Assembly: GCF_000019965.1 (NCBI RefSeq)
Contig: NC_010571.1
Location: 3,667,001 to 3,731,000, forward strand
Source of the DNA: Opitutus terrae PB90-1
GTDB lineage: Bacteria > Verrucomicrobiota > Verrucomicrobiia > Opitutales > Opitutaceae
DNA length: 64,000 nt
Direction: 5' to 3'
Part shown: positions 16,062 through 24,589 of the stretch, one piece after another
Position numbering within the stretch: the first letter of the stretch is position 1
Layout of the letters: every line of letters starts with the position of its first letter
Position numbers and translations under genes: made by a program
The notes under the pieces: model-generated
What the model was told of the DNA's origin: nothing
Database searches by the model: none
Seen by the model: only the letters and a program-made list of their open reading frames with translations

Positions 16062-16940
16062 GTGAGGAGTTTTTCGGTGCAACATGGGACATTTTCGGCA
16101 TCATTCGTGTCCACTGTGCGCCGCTTTCGCTCCCTGCTGATCGACCAGGCCGACATCCGCATCCCGGGATTGTCCGTCATGACCTTCGCGTTGCACCGCC
16201 ACTTGGCCGAGCACGAAGCAATCGCGCCGCACCGGCATCGTTGGTGCCAGGCCCTGCTCTACCTGAGCCAGCAGGGCAGGCAGGCGGTGGACGGCGCGGC
16301 TGTGCAGGTGAATCCCGGCACGCTGATCCTGATGCCGCCGGGCGTGGCGCACGCGTTTCGGCGCAGCGGACGCGCGGCGCCCTTGTGCTTGATGATCAAC
16401 TTCCGGGTGCGGCGGGCCCGCAGCCGTTCCGTGGCGGTGTGCAGCCTGACTCGATCGGAATTGTCGGAGATCCGGCATCATCTCGCGCGATTGATCCGGC
16501 TGCAGCAAACGCCGGGCGACGCACTGGCTTGGGAGGGCGCGACACTCGTGTTGCTGACGCTGATGCTCTGCTTGCGCACAGCGGGCTGGCTGGGGCAAGA
16601 GGCGGGAGCGACGGCCATCCGGCCATCACGGGCGATTTCAGGGCTGCTGGCGGCGATGCCCATGGCCGGCTCGCTCGCGGAGACGGTGCAGCGAAGTGGG
16701 TATCATCGGGATCACCTCAACCGGCTGGTGCGCGGCGAGACCGGATTATCGCTCGGCCAATTCCGCGCGCGCCAGCGGCTGATCAGGGCGAAGGAACTCC
16801 TCACTCATGGCGTGCGCGTGGGGGAGGTGGCGAACGCGGTTGGACTCCCGGACCAAGGTTACTTTGCGCGCTGGTTCCGGCGGCAGACGGGGCAGGCGCC
16901 GTCCGCGTGGAGCCGCCGACCGCGGGCGGCCCAGCCTTGA
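16062..16940 (+). CDS. AraC family transcriptional regulator
   Basis: 292 residues from GTG 16062; later GTG codons near 16110 are equally possible and would give a more typical length. The N-terminal cupin-like sensor region (HRHLAEHEAIAPHRH) has the His-rich pattern of sugar-sensing AraC proteins. The C-terminal double helix-turn-helix runs from about 200 (LAETVQRSGYHRDHLNRLV) to GEVANAVGLPDQGYFARWFRRQTG. It is divergent from the GH88-like cassette with a 147-bp gap, so that cassette is its likely target. Confidence 0.85.
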   Translation: MRSFSVQHGTFSASFVSTVRRFRSLLIDQADIRIPGLSVMTFALHRHLAEHEAIAPHRHRWCQALLYLSQQGRQAVDGAAVQVNPGTLILMPPGVAHAFRRSGRAAPLCLMINFRVRRARSRSVAVCSLTRSELSEIRHHLARLIRLQQTPGDALAWEGATLVLLTLMLCLRTAGWLGQEAGATAIRPSRAISGLLAAMPMAGSLAETVQRSGYHRDHLNRLVRGETGLSLGQFRARQRLIRAKELLTHGVRVGEVANAVGLPDQGYFARWFRRQTGQAPSAWSRRPRAAQP

Positions 16941-16961
16941 CGGCCATGGCCGCCGAGCGGT

Positions 16962-17861
16962 TCACCGGCGCCGACCGCGACTACGATGGCGACCGGATGC
17001 ATCGCGCGGGGAGTGCGGGGAGCCGACTACCGGCGCCGGCGCTTGGTCGAGCACCCAGCGTTTCGGAGGGGAACCGAACCGGGCGCGAAAGAGCCGGTAG
17101 AAATGCGAGAGGTCGTTGAACCCACAGGAAAACATCACGCCCATGACGGAGTGCTCCCGCGTGCGCAGCAGTCGCGCGGCGTGGTCGAGCCGAAGCCGAA
17201 GCAGGTAGTCGGAAAACGTTTCGTTGAACTCGGCGCGAAAGAGCGCGCTGAACCGCCGGCGCGACAGACCGGCCCGGGCGGCGGCGCCGTCGAGGTCCCA
17301 AGCGTTATAGAAGGTTTCGCGGATCTCCCGTCCGACGGCGGCGACACGTTGCGGGGCTGTGTCTCCGCCGGGCCGGGCTGGCACGCGCAAGAGCATGACG
17401 AAAATCTGCGCTGCGAGCGCGCGGATCGCCACCGGACTGCCAGGCAGTTCATGGGCTTGCTCGAGCAACGCCTGACGCCAAAGCCGTTCGAGCCGCAGCT
17501 GACTCGGACGGGCCAGACATAGCCGGCAGCTCGTGGCGTCGGTCAACCCGGTCCAGAGCTGCGCCAGATCAGGATCCGACCGGAGAAAAGAATCGGCAAA
17601 GCACAGAAGCAGCAGAGTAGCGGGAGAGACATCGTCGATCGCGTGGCAAGTCAGTTGAGGCGTCACAATCAGTGAACCGGCACCGACGGTCGAAACAGGG
17701 CGGCCGGACTCGTGGAAGCTGACCTCGCCCGCGAGCACGTAGATGAGCTTGTGAAAAGGGTCCGTGCGCTCGGCCATGTGGAAGCCGCTGTCGTGCACAC
17801 TCTCGGCGAAGAGTACGCCGTGCCGGGGCAGGATGATCGGCAGCGGGGTGGAATGCTTCAT
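16962..17861 (-). CDS. AraC family transcriptional regulator
   Basis: 299 residues. A cupin-type sensor domain (FHKLIYVLAGEVSFHESG) is followed by the AraC DNA-binding domain (LDGAAARAGLSRRRFSALFRAEFNE and GVMFSCGFNDLSHFYRLFRARFG). The last 25 residues are a low-complexity basic tail. It is convergent with the AraC gene at 16062 and points away from the URO-D gene upstream (17949), which reads in the same direction, so the two could be co-transcribed. Target unknown; the neighbouring URO-D genes are candidates. Confidence 0.9.
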   Translation of the reverse strand: MKHSTPLPIILPRHGVLFAESVHDSGFHMAERTDPFHKLIYVLAGEVSFHESGRPVSTVGAGSLIVTPQLTCHAIDDVSPATLLLLCFADSFLRSDPDLAQLWTGLTDATSCRLCLARPSQLRLERLWRQALLEQAHELPGSPVAIRALAAQIFVMLLRVPARPGGDTAPQRVAAVGREIRETFYNAWDLDGAAARAGLSRRRFSALFRAEFNETFSDYLLRLRLDHAARLLRTREHSVMGVMFSCGFNDLSHFYRLFRARFGSPPKRWVLDQAPAPVVGSPHSPRDASGRHRSRGRRR

Positions 17862-17948
17862 GCCTGACTGAGTTTGCCCGATCTGCCAAACACGGCAAGG
17901 AGCGACTCCGGGGCCCTTGTCTCGCCGAAACCCCGGGTGGCCCCCAAG

Positions 17949-19034
17949 TCAGCCGCAGGCGTGGACGGTTTCGACCATCGCGAGGATGTTCTCGACGGGG
18001 GTGCCGGCCTGGGTGTTGTGGCACGAGCAGCAGATGAAACCCTCGCGGCCGGCGCCGAGCGTGCGGAGGCACTCCCTCACTTCAGCGCGGACCTCGTCCG
18101 CCGTGCCGCGCGGCAGCACCGTCTGGTTGTCGACCGCACCGTGGAAGATCACGCGGTGACCAAACTCCTTTTTCAGCTCGGCCAGATCCATTCCCGGGCA
18201 TGCGTGTTGGATCGGGTTCAGTACGTCGACGCCGCAGTCGAGAATCGGACCAATCAGCGGTCGCGCGGCGCCGTCGGTGTGGTAGAAGACCTTGAGCCCG
18301 TGCGCGTGAATCAGATCGCACCAGCGTTTGAGCCGCGGCTCCAGGTGTTGCCGCCACATGGCGGGGGAAATCAGCAGTGAACGCTGGCCGGCGATATCAT
18401 CGCTGACGAACACGAGATCGAGGCAGCCGCGCGCGCGAGTGAAGTAGCGTTTCATCATCTCGGTCTGGATCGCCTCGATGCGGTCGAGCGTGGCTTCGAC
18501 GTATTCGGGCGACTCGACCAGATCCATCATGGCCTGCTCGAGGCCACGGAGTTGGCAGTAGATCTCGAAAAACGAAACCCACGGTCCGATGACGGCGAAA
18601 TCCTGAGCGGCGCGAAGCACGTAGCGCACGGCCGAGTTGTAGTCAACCCGGTCGAGCTGCGGCCACCACGGATAATCGTCGAGCGAGCCCGGCGTGTCGT
18701 AGCCCAGAAGCGGAGCGGCACCGAACTCGGCATACTGGGCCGCGCCCGCCTGGATGGTGCGCAAAGGCACACCCCACATCGTGCGCGTCGCCGCGGGATC
18801 GTCGGCGCCGGCGCCGGCGAGTGTGCCGACGCGCCCAGTGTCGCCACCGTCGTAGTCGAGGAACGCCCAGACGATCTTGTCGAGACCAAGCGCGCGATAC
18901 GCGGCGAGATCGTCCGCGACGCCGAAGTGCTGCCGCAGGGCGGCGCCGACTTCCGGCGTGTGCCACAGATCGACGGGCGTGCGGTCGACCGGTTCACGGT
19001 TGAGTGTGGCGAGGATACGTCGTTTCGGAGTCAT
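17949..19034 (-). CDS. uroporphyrinogen decarboxylase (URO-D) superfamily protein
   Basis: 361 residues from ATG 19034; a TTG six codons upstream is less likely. The URO-D/MtaA fold signatures are MTPKRRILATLNREPVDRTPV at the start and VFYHTDGAARPLIG near 240. The heme-pathway active-site Arg/Asp pattern is not evident. The HxC zinc motif of methyl-cobamide transferases is replaced by HTD, although a Cys/His cluster (FICCSCHNTQ) lies near the C-terminus. Proteins like this are numerous in PVC genomes and mostly of unknown function. It is divergent from a second URO-D gene, with an inverted repeat between. Confidence 0.85.
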   Translation of the reverse strand: MTPKRRILATLNREPVDRTPVDLWHTPEVGAALRQHFGVADDLAAYRALGLDKIVWAFLDYDGGDTGRVGTLAGAGADDPAATRTMWGVPLRTIQAGAAQYAEFGAAPLLGYDTPGSLDDYPWWPQLDRVDYNSAVRYVLRAAQDFAVIGPWVSFFEIYCQLRGLEQAMMDLVESPEYVEATLDRIEAIQTEMMKRYFTRARGCLDLVFVSDDIAGQRSLLISPAMWRQHLEPRLKRWCDLIHAHGLKVFYHTDGAARPLIGPILDCGVDVLNPIQHACPGMDLAELKKEFGHRVIFHGAVDNQTVLPRGTADEVRAEVRECLRTLGAGREGFICCSCHNTQAGTPVENILAMVETVHACG

Positions 19035-19064
19035 CAATGAAGCCGGGGTCAAGGGAGAGGACCT

Positions 19065-19084
19065 CGCACTTTTGTAGAAGTGCG
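19065..19084. promoter_or_regulatory. inverted repeat between divergent URO-D genes
   Basis: CGCACTT-TTGTAG-AAGTGCG has 7-bp perfect arms around a 6-base spacer. It lies 31 bp upstream of the leftward URO-D start and about 120 bp upstream of the rightward start at 19204 (36 bp before the alternative start at 19120). It is placed well for an operator controlling both directions; the binding protein is unknown (an AraC gene lies next door). Confidence 0.5.
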
Positions 19085-19203
19085 CCGGTCAAACACCAAG
19101 CCAAACCGCACGTGAACACATGGGGCAATTGCCCGATCTGCAAAATGACGCGAGCAGGATGACCCAAGACGCCGGCCGGGGGATCTGTTTCGCTCTTGCT
19201 CGC

Positions 19204-20268
19204 ATGAATGTCCCCGCCCCGGACCGCCCCGCACCGCGAACCGAAGTTGAAGCGACGCTCCGCTGCGAGCGGCCTCGGCCAGTGCCGTTGTTCCTCCCGG
19301 CGATCTACGAGCACAAGGCCGCCTTCATCGGTTCGACACCCACGGCGATCTCGCGCGATGGCGACCTGCTGACGCGCGCGATGCTGGCGGAATATGCGGC
19401 GATCCAGCCCGATGCCCTGGTGGTGGGGGTCGACGTCTACAACGTCGAAGCCGAGGCGGTGGGAAGCATAGTGACGTTTTACGAGGGGAAGGACACGAGC
19501 ATTCCAGGCATCAAGCCAGAGCATCACATCGTGGAGGTGGGCATGGATCTTTCGGCGGCCCGGCTGCCGAATCCGGCGCGTGACGGACGGATGCCGGTGA
19601 ATCTCGCGGCGGCGCGCGCCGTGCGGAAGGAACTGGGCGACGACTTCTGGCTGCGTGGCGCGGTGTCCGGGCCGTTTTCGCTCGCGATTTCGCTGGTGGG
19701 CGCCGAGTCGCTGTTCATTGCGTGCATCGAACAGCCGGAATGGGTGCGCAGTTGCCTCGACTATGCGAGCCGGATCATCCGGGAGTTTGCGAAGGGTTAC
19801 ATCGACGCTGGGGTCGAGCTGATCATGTTCGACTCGCAGGCCTCGCCCGAACTGCTGTCGCCTTCGATGTACGAGGAATTCGTGCTGCCGGTGACGCAGG
19901 AGTTCGTGGCGTGGGCCAAGACGCAGGGTGTCCGGGACCTGCCGCTGATCATCGGTGGCAACACCACGAAAATCGTCGACATGCTCGTCCAGACTGGGGC
20001 GAACAACCTGCTGTGTGATTTCACCGCTGACTTCGAGGAGTGGTCGGGTGCGGTCCGTTCTGCAGGACGGGCGTTTCGGCGAAACATCTCGCCGCGGTTG
20101 CTCGAAAAGGCGCCAGCCGAGGAGATCTACGAAGTGGCGCGCAGGGAAGTGGAACGCGGGCGCGATATCCCCGGATTCATCATGGGCACCGCGGTCGTAC
20201 CATTCGGCACGCCCACACCGAGTATTCGCGCAGTCAAGCAGGCGTGTCTCGACGCCGCGCGAAGTTAA
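19204..20268 (+). CDS. URO-D superfamily protein (MtaA/CmuA-like fold)
   Basis: 354 residues from ATG 19204, chosen because the family block (TEVEATLRCERPRPVPLFLP) starts soon after; ATG 19120 would add 28 poorly structured residues. Fold blocks seen include WLRGAVSGPFSLA, FIACIEQPEWVRSCLDY, GVELIMFDSQASPELLSP and TPTPSIRAVKQA. The metal-binding HxC and late Cys of corrinoid methyltransferases are absent, and it is only distantly like the divergent URO-D gene. It leads a rightward operon with two amidohydrolases and a DegT aminotransferase. Substrate unknown; decarboxylation or methyl transfer are the family possibilities. Confidence 0.82.
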   Translation: MNVPAPDRPAPRTEVEATLRCERPRPVPLFLPAIYEHKAAFIGSTPTAISRDGDLLTRAMLAEYAAIQPDALVVGVDVYNVEAEAVGSIVTFYEGKDTSIPGIKPEHHIVEVGMDLSAARLPNPARDGRMPVNLAAARAVRKELGDDFWLRGAVSGPFSLAISLVGAESLFIACIEQPEWVRSCLDYASRIIREFAKGYIDAGVELIMFDSQASPELLSPSMYEEFVLPVTQEFVAWAKTQGVRDLPLIIGGNTTKIVDMLVQTGANNLLCDFTADFEEWSGAVRSAGRAFRRNISPRLLEKAPAEEIYEVARREVERGRDIPGFIMGTAVVPFGTPTPSIRAVKQACLDAARS

Positions 20269-20298
20269 GGTGAGACTCGGGAGCGATCGGACCAACTC

Positions 20299-21066
20299 AT
20301 GCGGATCATCGACGTCCATACGCATCCATTGATGCACGAAGGCGGCATCGGCCGCCCGGAGTCCGCGGCGCTGCTGGCCCGCGCCCGCTCGCTGGGGATC
20401 CGGCATGTGGTGGTGCTGGGCGACGTGTTAGTGCACGGACGTTCGCCGACGGCGGCGCAGGTCCGGGCGATCAACGACGACACGGCGTGGCTGGCGCGGA
20501 AGCATCCGGGTTTCGTGACGGGCTTCTGCTACTTGAATCCGACGTTGGGGAAGACGGCCGTGCGGCGGGAGGTGGAGCGCTGCCTCGAGCTCGGGTTTCG
20601 GGGAATCAAGCTCGAGATCGCGAACAACGCCCGCGACGCCTGCATGCAGCCAGTGATGGCGCTTGCGGAACAGCATAGGCTGATCGTGCTGCAGCATGCG
20701 TGGAGCATGACCAAGATCCGGCAGCGGCGCTTTCACACGGACCCGGAGGATGTCGCGACGCTCGCAGACCGCTACCCGCGCGTGCGGATCATCATGGCGC
20801 ACCTGACTGGATGCGGCGTGCGTGGCGTGTTAGCGGTGAAGCCGCACGCGAATGTGTGGGTGGACACGTCCGGAGCTGCGCCGGAGGCGGGCCTGCTCGA
20901 GTTCGCGGTCGAACAGCTGGGCGCTAAGCGGATCCTTTACGGCTCCGACGTGCCGGTCCGTGATTTCCGGGTGGCGATCGCGCGCGTGAAAGGCTCGGCG
21001 CTGCGCGCGCCGGCGCAGCGCGCGATCCTGCATGATAACGCGCGCGATCTGCTGGGATTGCCATGA
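20299..21066 (+). CDS. amidohydrolase-related TIM-barrel hydrolase with intact metal site
   Basis: 255 residues, Amidohydro_2 type. The metal ligands are all present: HTH (7, 9) in IDVHTHP, His133 in VLQHAW, His168 in IIMAHLTG and Asp217 in LYGSDVP. Members cleave or decarboxylate small carboxylated or lactone substrates, for example ACMS decarboxylase-like and dicarboxylate lactonase-like enzymes. It follows the URO-D gene by 30 bp, and its stop overlaps the start of a second, degenerate amidohydrolase by ATGA, suggesting the two act together. Confidence 0.88.
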   Translation: MRIIDVHTHPLMHEGGIGRPESAALLARARSLGIRHVVVLGDVLVHGRSPTAAQVRAINDDTAWLARKHPGFVTGFCYLNPTLGKTAVRREVERCLELGFRGIKLEIANNARDACMQPVMALAEQHRLIVLQHAWSMTKIRQRRFHTDPEDVATLADRYPRVRIIMAHLTGCGVRGVLAVKPHANVWVDTSGAAPEAGLLEFAVEQLGAKRILYGSDVPVRDFRVAIARVKGSALRAPAQRAILHDNARDLLGLP

Positions 21067-21821
21067 AGTATTTCGATGCGAACACCTGGATCGGCCGATG
21101 GCCGTTCTCGCTGCAGCCGGCGCTGACGGCGCGGTCACTGGCGGTGCGACTGAAGGAGCATGGCATTGGCGGGGCGTTGGTATCGCCGGTCGATGCGGTG
21201 TTTGCCCCTGAGCCGACGGCGGCGAATCGCGCATTGCTGCGGGAGACGCGAACGCAGCCGATGCTGGTGCCGGTGCCGGTGATTCAGCCAGCGCTTGCCA
21301 ACTGGCGGGAGCAACTCGACGCCGTGGGGGCGGACGCACGCGTGCGGGCCGTGCGGCTGCTGCCGAACTATCACGGTTACCGGCTGACCTCGGCGCGCCT
21401 TGATGTGTTGTTCGAGGAACTCGCAGCACGCGGGCTGCGGGTGATCGTGACGATCCGGTTGATCGACGAGCGGCATGAATATTTCGCGCTGAAGATCCAC
21501 GGCGTGCCGGTGCGCGACCTGGACGCGCTGCTGCGGCGGCACCCGGAGCGGCCGGTGCTCGCGAGCGGGCTGCTGCGCACCGAAATGAAGACGCTTGTGC
21601 CCAAGCACCGAAACTTGCTCGCGGACCTGACGTTTGCCGAATGGTACGAGACCCTGCGCGACCTGCGTCGTACCTTGCCGGCGGCGCAGATCGCCTTCGC
21701 CTCGCACACCCCGTTTCTGATCATGGCGGCGGCGAAGGCAAAGCTGCAAGACACCGGTCTGCCGCGAGCGGAGCTCTCGCGGATTGCCGCCGGGAGCCTC
21801 GAGAAATTTCTCCGATCATGA
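21063..21821 (+). CDS. amidohydrolase-fold protein lacking the canonical metal ligands
   Basis: 252 residues, same fold and similar length as the gene before it, with which it overlaps by ATGA. The N-terminal HxH is replaced by DANTW (5-9), and the final Asp of the GSD motif is replaced by His215 in FASHTPFL. Few of the middle His ligands can be matched. It is therefore probably a pseudoenzyme, a partner subunit, or an enzyme with a different mechanism. Its stop overlaps the start of the DegT gene by ATGA, so the three proteins are likely made in fixed ratio. Confidence 0.82.
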   Translation: MKYFDANTWIGRWPFSLQPALTARSLAVRLKEHGIGGALVSPVDAVFAPEPTAANRALLRETRTQPMLVPVPVIQPALANWREQLDAVGADARVRAVRLLPNYHGYRLTSARLDVLFEELAARGLRVIVTIRLIDERHEYFALKIHGVPVRDLDALLRRHPERPVLASGLLRTEMKTLVPKHRNLLADLTFAEWYETLRDLRRTLPAAQIAFASHTPFLIMAAAKAKLQDTGLPRAELSRIAAGSLEKFLRS

Positions 21822-23026
21822 AACCGACCACACCACGGGTCAGCCGATCGATGCCGCGGCCGCAGCGCTGGGGTGCGGCTGAGCTCGAGCGGCTCAGCGC
21901 CATGGTGACGCAGCCGTCGCTTTTCTACTGGCGCGGGCCGCAGACCACCGCATTGCTCGATGAGTTTCGGCGCCGGTATCCGTTGAATTTTTGTTTTCCG
22001 ACCTCGTCTGGCACGGCAGCGCTCCACGTAGCGATCGCGGCCCTGCGACTGAAGCCCGGTGACGAGGTGATTGTGCCAGCCATCACGGATATGGGCTCGG
22101 TGATCGGCATCCTGTATCAGCAGGCGGTGCCGGTCTTCGCGGATCTCGAACCGCAGACGTACAATCTCGATCCTGCTGATGTTTGCCGCCGGATCACCGC
22201 GAAGACACGCGCGCTGATGCCGGTGCATCTGGCGGGGAACCCGTGTGACATGTCGGCACTGATGGCAATCGCACGGGAACATCGGCTGCAGGTGATCGAG
22301 GACTGCGCGCAGGCCTGGGGCGCGCGGTGGCGAGGGCAGCCGGTCGGGTTGCAAGGCAACCTGGCGTGTTTTTCATTCAACGACTACAAGCATGTGAGCT
22401 GTGGCGACGGCGGACTTGTGGCGACGAACCAACTGGAGCTCGGCACTGGGCTGGGCAAGTGGGGCGACAAGTTTTACGATCGCGAAACGGGCGGGCGCGA
22501 TCCGCTAGAGCTGGCGCCGAACTACCGGATGAGCGAGCCGCAGGCTGCCGTCGCGGCGGCGCAGCTGACCAAGCTGGAGCAGATCGTGGCGAACCGGCAC
22601 CGGGCGGGCACGCGGCTGACGGAGCAATTGGCCGGTGCGGCCGGACTGCGATTGCCGAGCGTTCAGACGGCGGATACGCACAGCTACTGGTTCTATCTGC
22701 TGCGGCTCGACAGGGAGCGGCTCGCGGTGAGTCGGGATGAATTTGCGCAGGCGCTGACGAACGCTGGCGTCAGTTGCACGCCGGGCTACATTCCACGACC
22801 GGTGTATCGCTACCCGGTGTTTCAGCAGCACAACTTCTTCAGCGGGCATTGGCCGGTGCGGGAACTGGGACTCACGCAAATGGACTACCGCCAGGTCAGG
22901 TGTCCGGAAGCGGAGGCGATTCTGGAGGACAGCGTGAAGCTCACGATCAACGAGGCGATGGACGACGCGTACATCGACGAAGTCGCTGCGGTGGTGCGAG
23001 ACGTCGCTCGGGCGGCGGCGCGGTAG
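21818..23026 (+). CDS. DegT/DnrJ/EryC1/StrS family aminotransferase
   Basis: 402 residues from ATG 21818, overlapping the previous stop; the frame is open further upstream but only inside the amidohydrolase. The PLP Lys191 is in FSFNDYKHVSCGDGG, with SSGTAALHVA (63-72), VIEDCAQAWGA (159-169) and the family C-terminal arm. These enzymes add or remove an amino group on keto-sugars or related cyclic keto compounds, using glutamate. A catabolic or biosynthetic direction cannot be told. It closes the URO-D/amidohydrolase operon. A second DegT gene faces it across a repeat-containing gap. Confidence 0.92.
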   Translation: MKPTTPRVSRSMPRPQRWGAAELERLSAMVTQPSLFYWRGPQTTALLDEFRRRYPLNFCFPTSSGTAALHVAIAALRLKPGDEVIVPAITDMGSVIGILYQQAVPVFADLEPQTYNLDPADVCRRITAKTRALMPVHLAGNPCDMSALMAIAREHRLQVIEDCAQAWGARWRGQPVGLQGNLACFSFNDYKHVSCGDGGLVATNQLELGTGLGKWGDKFYDRETGGRDPLELAPNYRMSEPQAAVAAAQLTKLEQIVANRHRAGTRLTEQLAGAAGLRLPSVQTADTHSYWFYLLRLDRERLAVSRDEFAQALTNAGVSCTPGYIPRPVYRYPVFQQHNFFSGHWPVRELGLTQMDYRQVRCPEAEAILEDSVKLTINEAMDDAYIDEVAAVVRDVARAAAR

Positions 23027-23081
23027 CTCAGAGGATGAACGGCACTGCGATGCGCGACCGGGATTGGCGGCGGAAGGACAT

Positions 23082-23294
23082 GTCAACTAATACCTGGATT
23101 CCGAATTTGGGCCACAGAGGGCACCGAGGTCGGGCCAGAGCCAAGCCGGAGGCTCCGAGGTACCTGGGTGGCTGATCGCGGTCGAGAGTCTCACCGTCGA
23201 GGGGCCCTGATCGAGACTACATCTGTGCCCTCTGTGTCAGAGCTCTGTGGCCTCTGTGGCCAATCTGAATTTCGGTAGTCAGGTAATAGGTGAC
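23082..23294. repeat. imperfect inverted-repeat element between two convergent DegT genes
   Basis: The left arm (23082-23129) begins GTCAACTAATACCTG and contains GGCCACAGAGGGCACCGAGG. The right arm (23225-23294), read from the other strand, begins GTCACCTATTACCTG and contains TTGGCCACAGAGG. The arms match over roughly 45 bases with scattered differences, around a spacer of about 95 bases. The CCACAGAGG phrase recurs inside each arm. No gene is supported in 23027-23350. It looks like a dispersed MITE/REP-type element and may also end both converging transcripts. Confidence 0.6.
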
Positions 23295-23350
23295 GTGTTG
23301 CGGGTGGGGCGGGAGGCGCGAGGACGCGAGAAGCGAACGGAGGGAGCCAA

Positions 23351-24589
23351 TCAGCCGTAGAGTTCGGCGTGGACGGCCTCGACGCTGGCGGCGATATGGT
23401 CGGCATCGTTGGACGTGTAACGCCAGCCGAGCGGCAGCGCGACGAAACGCGTGGTGAGCGCCTCGGTGCGAGGGAAGTCCTCCACGCGATAGCCGCGGGC
23501 CGGCCAGGGGAAAAGCCGGCGGAAGGGCGAGAGTGCACGATGCGCGGCGCGGCCGTTGATCACGTACTCGCGGCGGTATTGCGGATAAGTGCCGGTCCGC
23601 TGCTGGCAGCACACGCCGCGCTCCGTGAGCTTTTGGCGAAACGCCGCCGCCGCTTCCGAACCGCGCGCGTAGAAGTAGAGTTCGAAACCGTAATCGCCGT
23701 TGGGATCCGCCAGCGGGCGCAACTGGATCTGCGGAAGGCGCGCGAGCCGGGGAGCGATGAGCGCCTTCAGCGTGCGGCAGTGATCGCGGATCCGGTCGAG
23801 CTTCCGGAGTTGGGCGAGAGCGACAGCGGCCGTGAGCTCGGACATTCGGTACTGGCCACCCGCGAAGGCCGGCTCGCGCGCAGGGAGAAGCTGGGCGTGA
23901 TGATTGCGGTACTGGCCCAGATCGTGGAGCCGGACGGCGCGTTCGTAGATGAACGGATTGCTCGTGACGATGAGCCCGCCTTCGCCGGCGGTCATAGGCT
24001 TGTTGTGCTGGAAGCTGTAGATGCCGGCGTCGCCGATCGCGCCCGCTCGTCGGCCGCGGTACGTCGCGCCGGGCGCCTCGGCGCAGTCCTCGATCACCAG
24101 CAGCCCGCGGGTGCGCGCGGCGGCGAGGATTGGATCGAGGTCGGCCGCGGCACCCTGATAGTGAACCACCAGGATGGCGCGCGTGCGTGGCGTGGTAAGC
24201 CGGGCGATCTCGGACGGATCGAGACAGAGGGACGCGTCGATCTCCGCCAGCACGGGGCGTGCGCCGCAGCGGACCACGGCGGTGAAGCACGAAATCCAGC
24301 TCCAGGCGGGCACGATGACCTCGCTGCCGGGGCCGACGCCGGCGGCGGCGAGCACGACCTCGAGCGCCGCCGTGCCGCTGGTGACGGCGAGGGCGTGACG
24401 CGTGCCGAAGAGCGCGGCGGCCTCGGCTTCGAGCGTGGCGGCGAATGGCGGCGGATGCGCGGGATCGTTGCCATAATAGCGAAACAGCTCGCCGCGCCGC
24501 AAGGCGTCGAGCACGAGCGTTTCTTCTTCCGAGCCGATCGCCGCAGAGCCGAGGCCGGGCGGCGGACTGGAACGCATGGTTGAATTCAT
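23351..24589 (-). CDS. DegT/DnrJ/EryC1/StrS family aminotransferase
   Basis: 412 residues from ATG 24589, overlapping the stop of the gene before it by ATGA; 25 additional upstream codons are open but lie inside that gene. The PLP Lys197 is in YSFQHNKPMTAGEGG, with TSGTAALEVVLAAAGVGPGSEVIVP (70-94) and VIEDCAEAPGA (165-175) typical of the family. It differs from the DegT protein at 21818 in length and sequence, so it is not a recent duplicate. It is the last gene of the long leftward run. An amino-group transfer on a keto-sugar, using glutamate, is the usual reaction; the substrate is unknown. Confidence 0.92.
   Translation of the reverse strand: MNSTMRSSPPPGLGSAAIGSEEETLVLDALRRGELFRYYGNDPAHPPPFAATLEAEAAALFGTRHALAVTSGTAALEVVLAAAGVGPGSEVIVPAWSWISCFTAVVRCGARPVLAEIDASLCLDPSEIARLTTPRTRAILVVHYQGAAADLDPILAAARTRGLLVIEDCAEAPGATYRGRRAGAIGDAGIYSFQHNKPMTAGEGGLIVTSNPFIYERAVRLHDLGQYRNHHAQLLPAREPAFAGGQYRMSELTAAVALAQLRKLDRIRDHCRTLKALIAPRLARLPQIQLRPLADPNGDYGFELYFYARGSEAAAAFRQKLTERGVCCQQRTGTYPQYRREYVINGRAAHRALSPFRRLFPWPARGYRVEDFPRTEALTTRFVALPLGWRYTSNDADHIAASVEAVHAELYG

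Noticed and set aside
17949-19034. Assignment of the URO-D gene as heme-pathway HemE
   Set aside because: No other heme genes nearby, the sequence departs from HemE in active-site blocks, and two unlike paralogs occur together.
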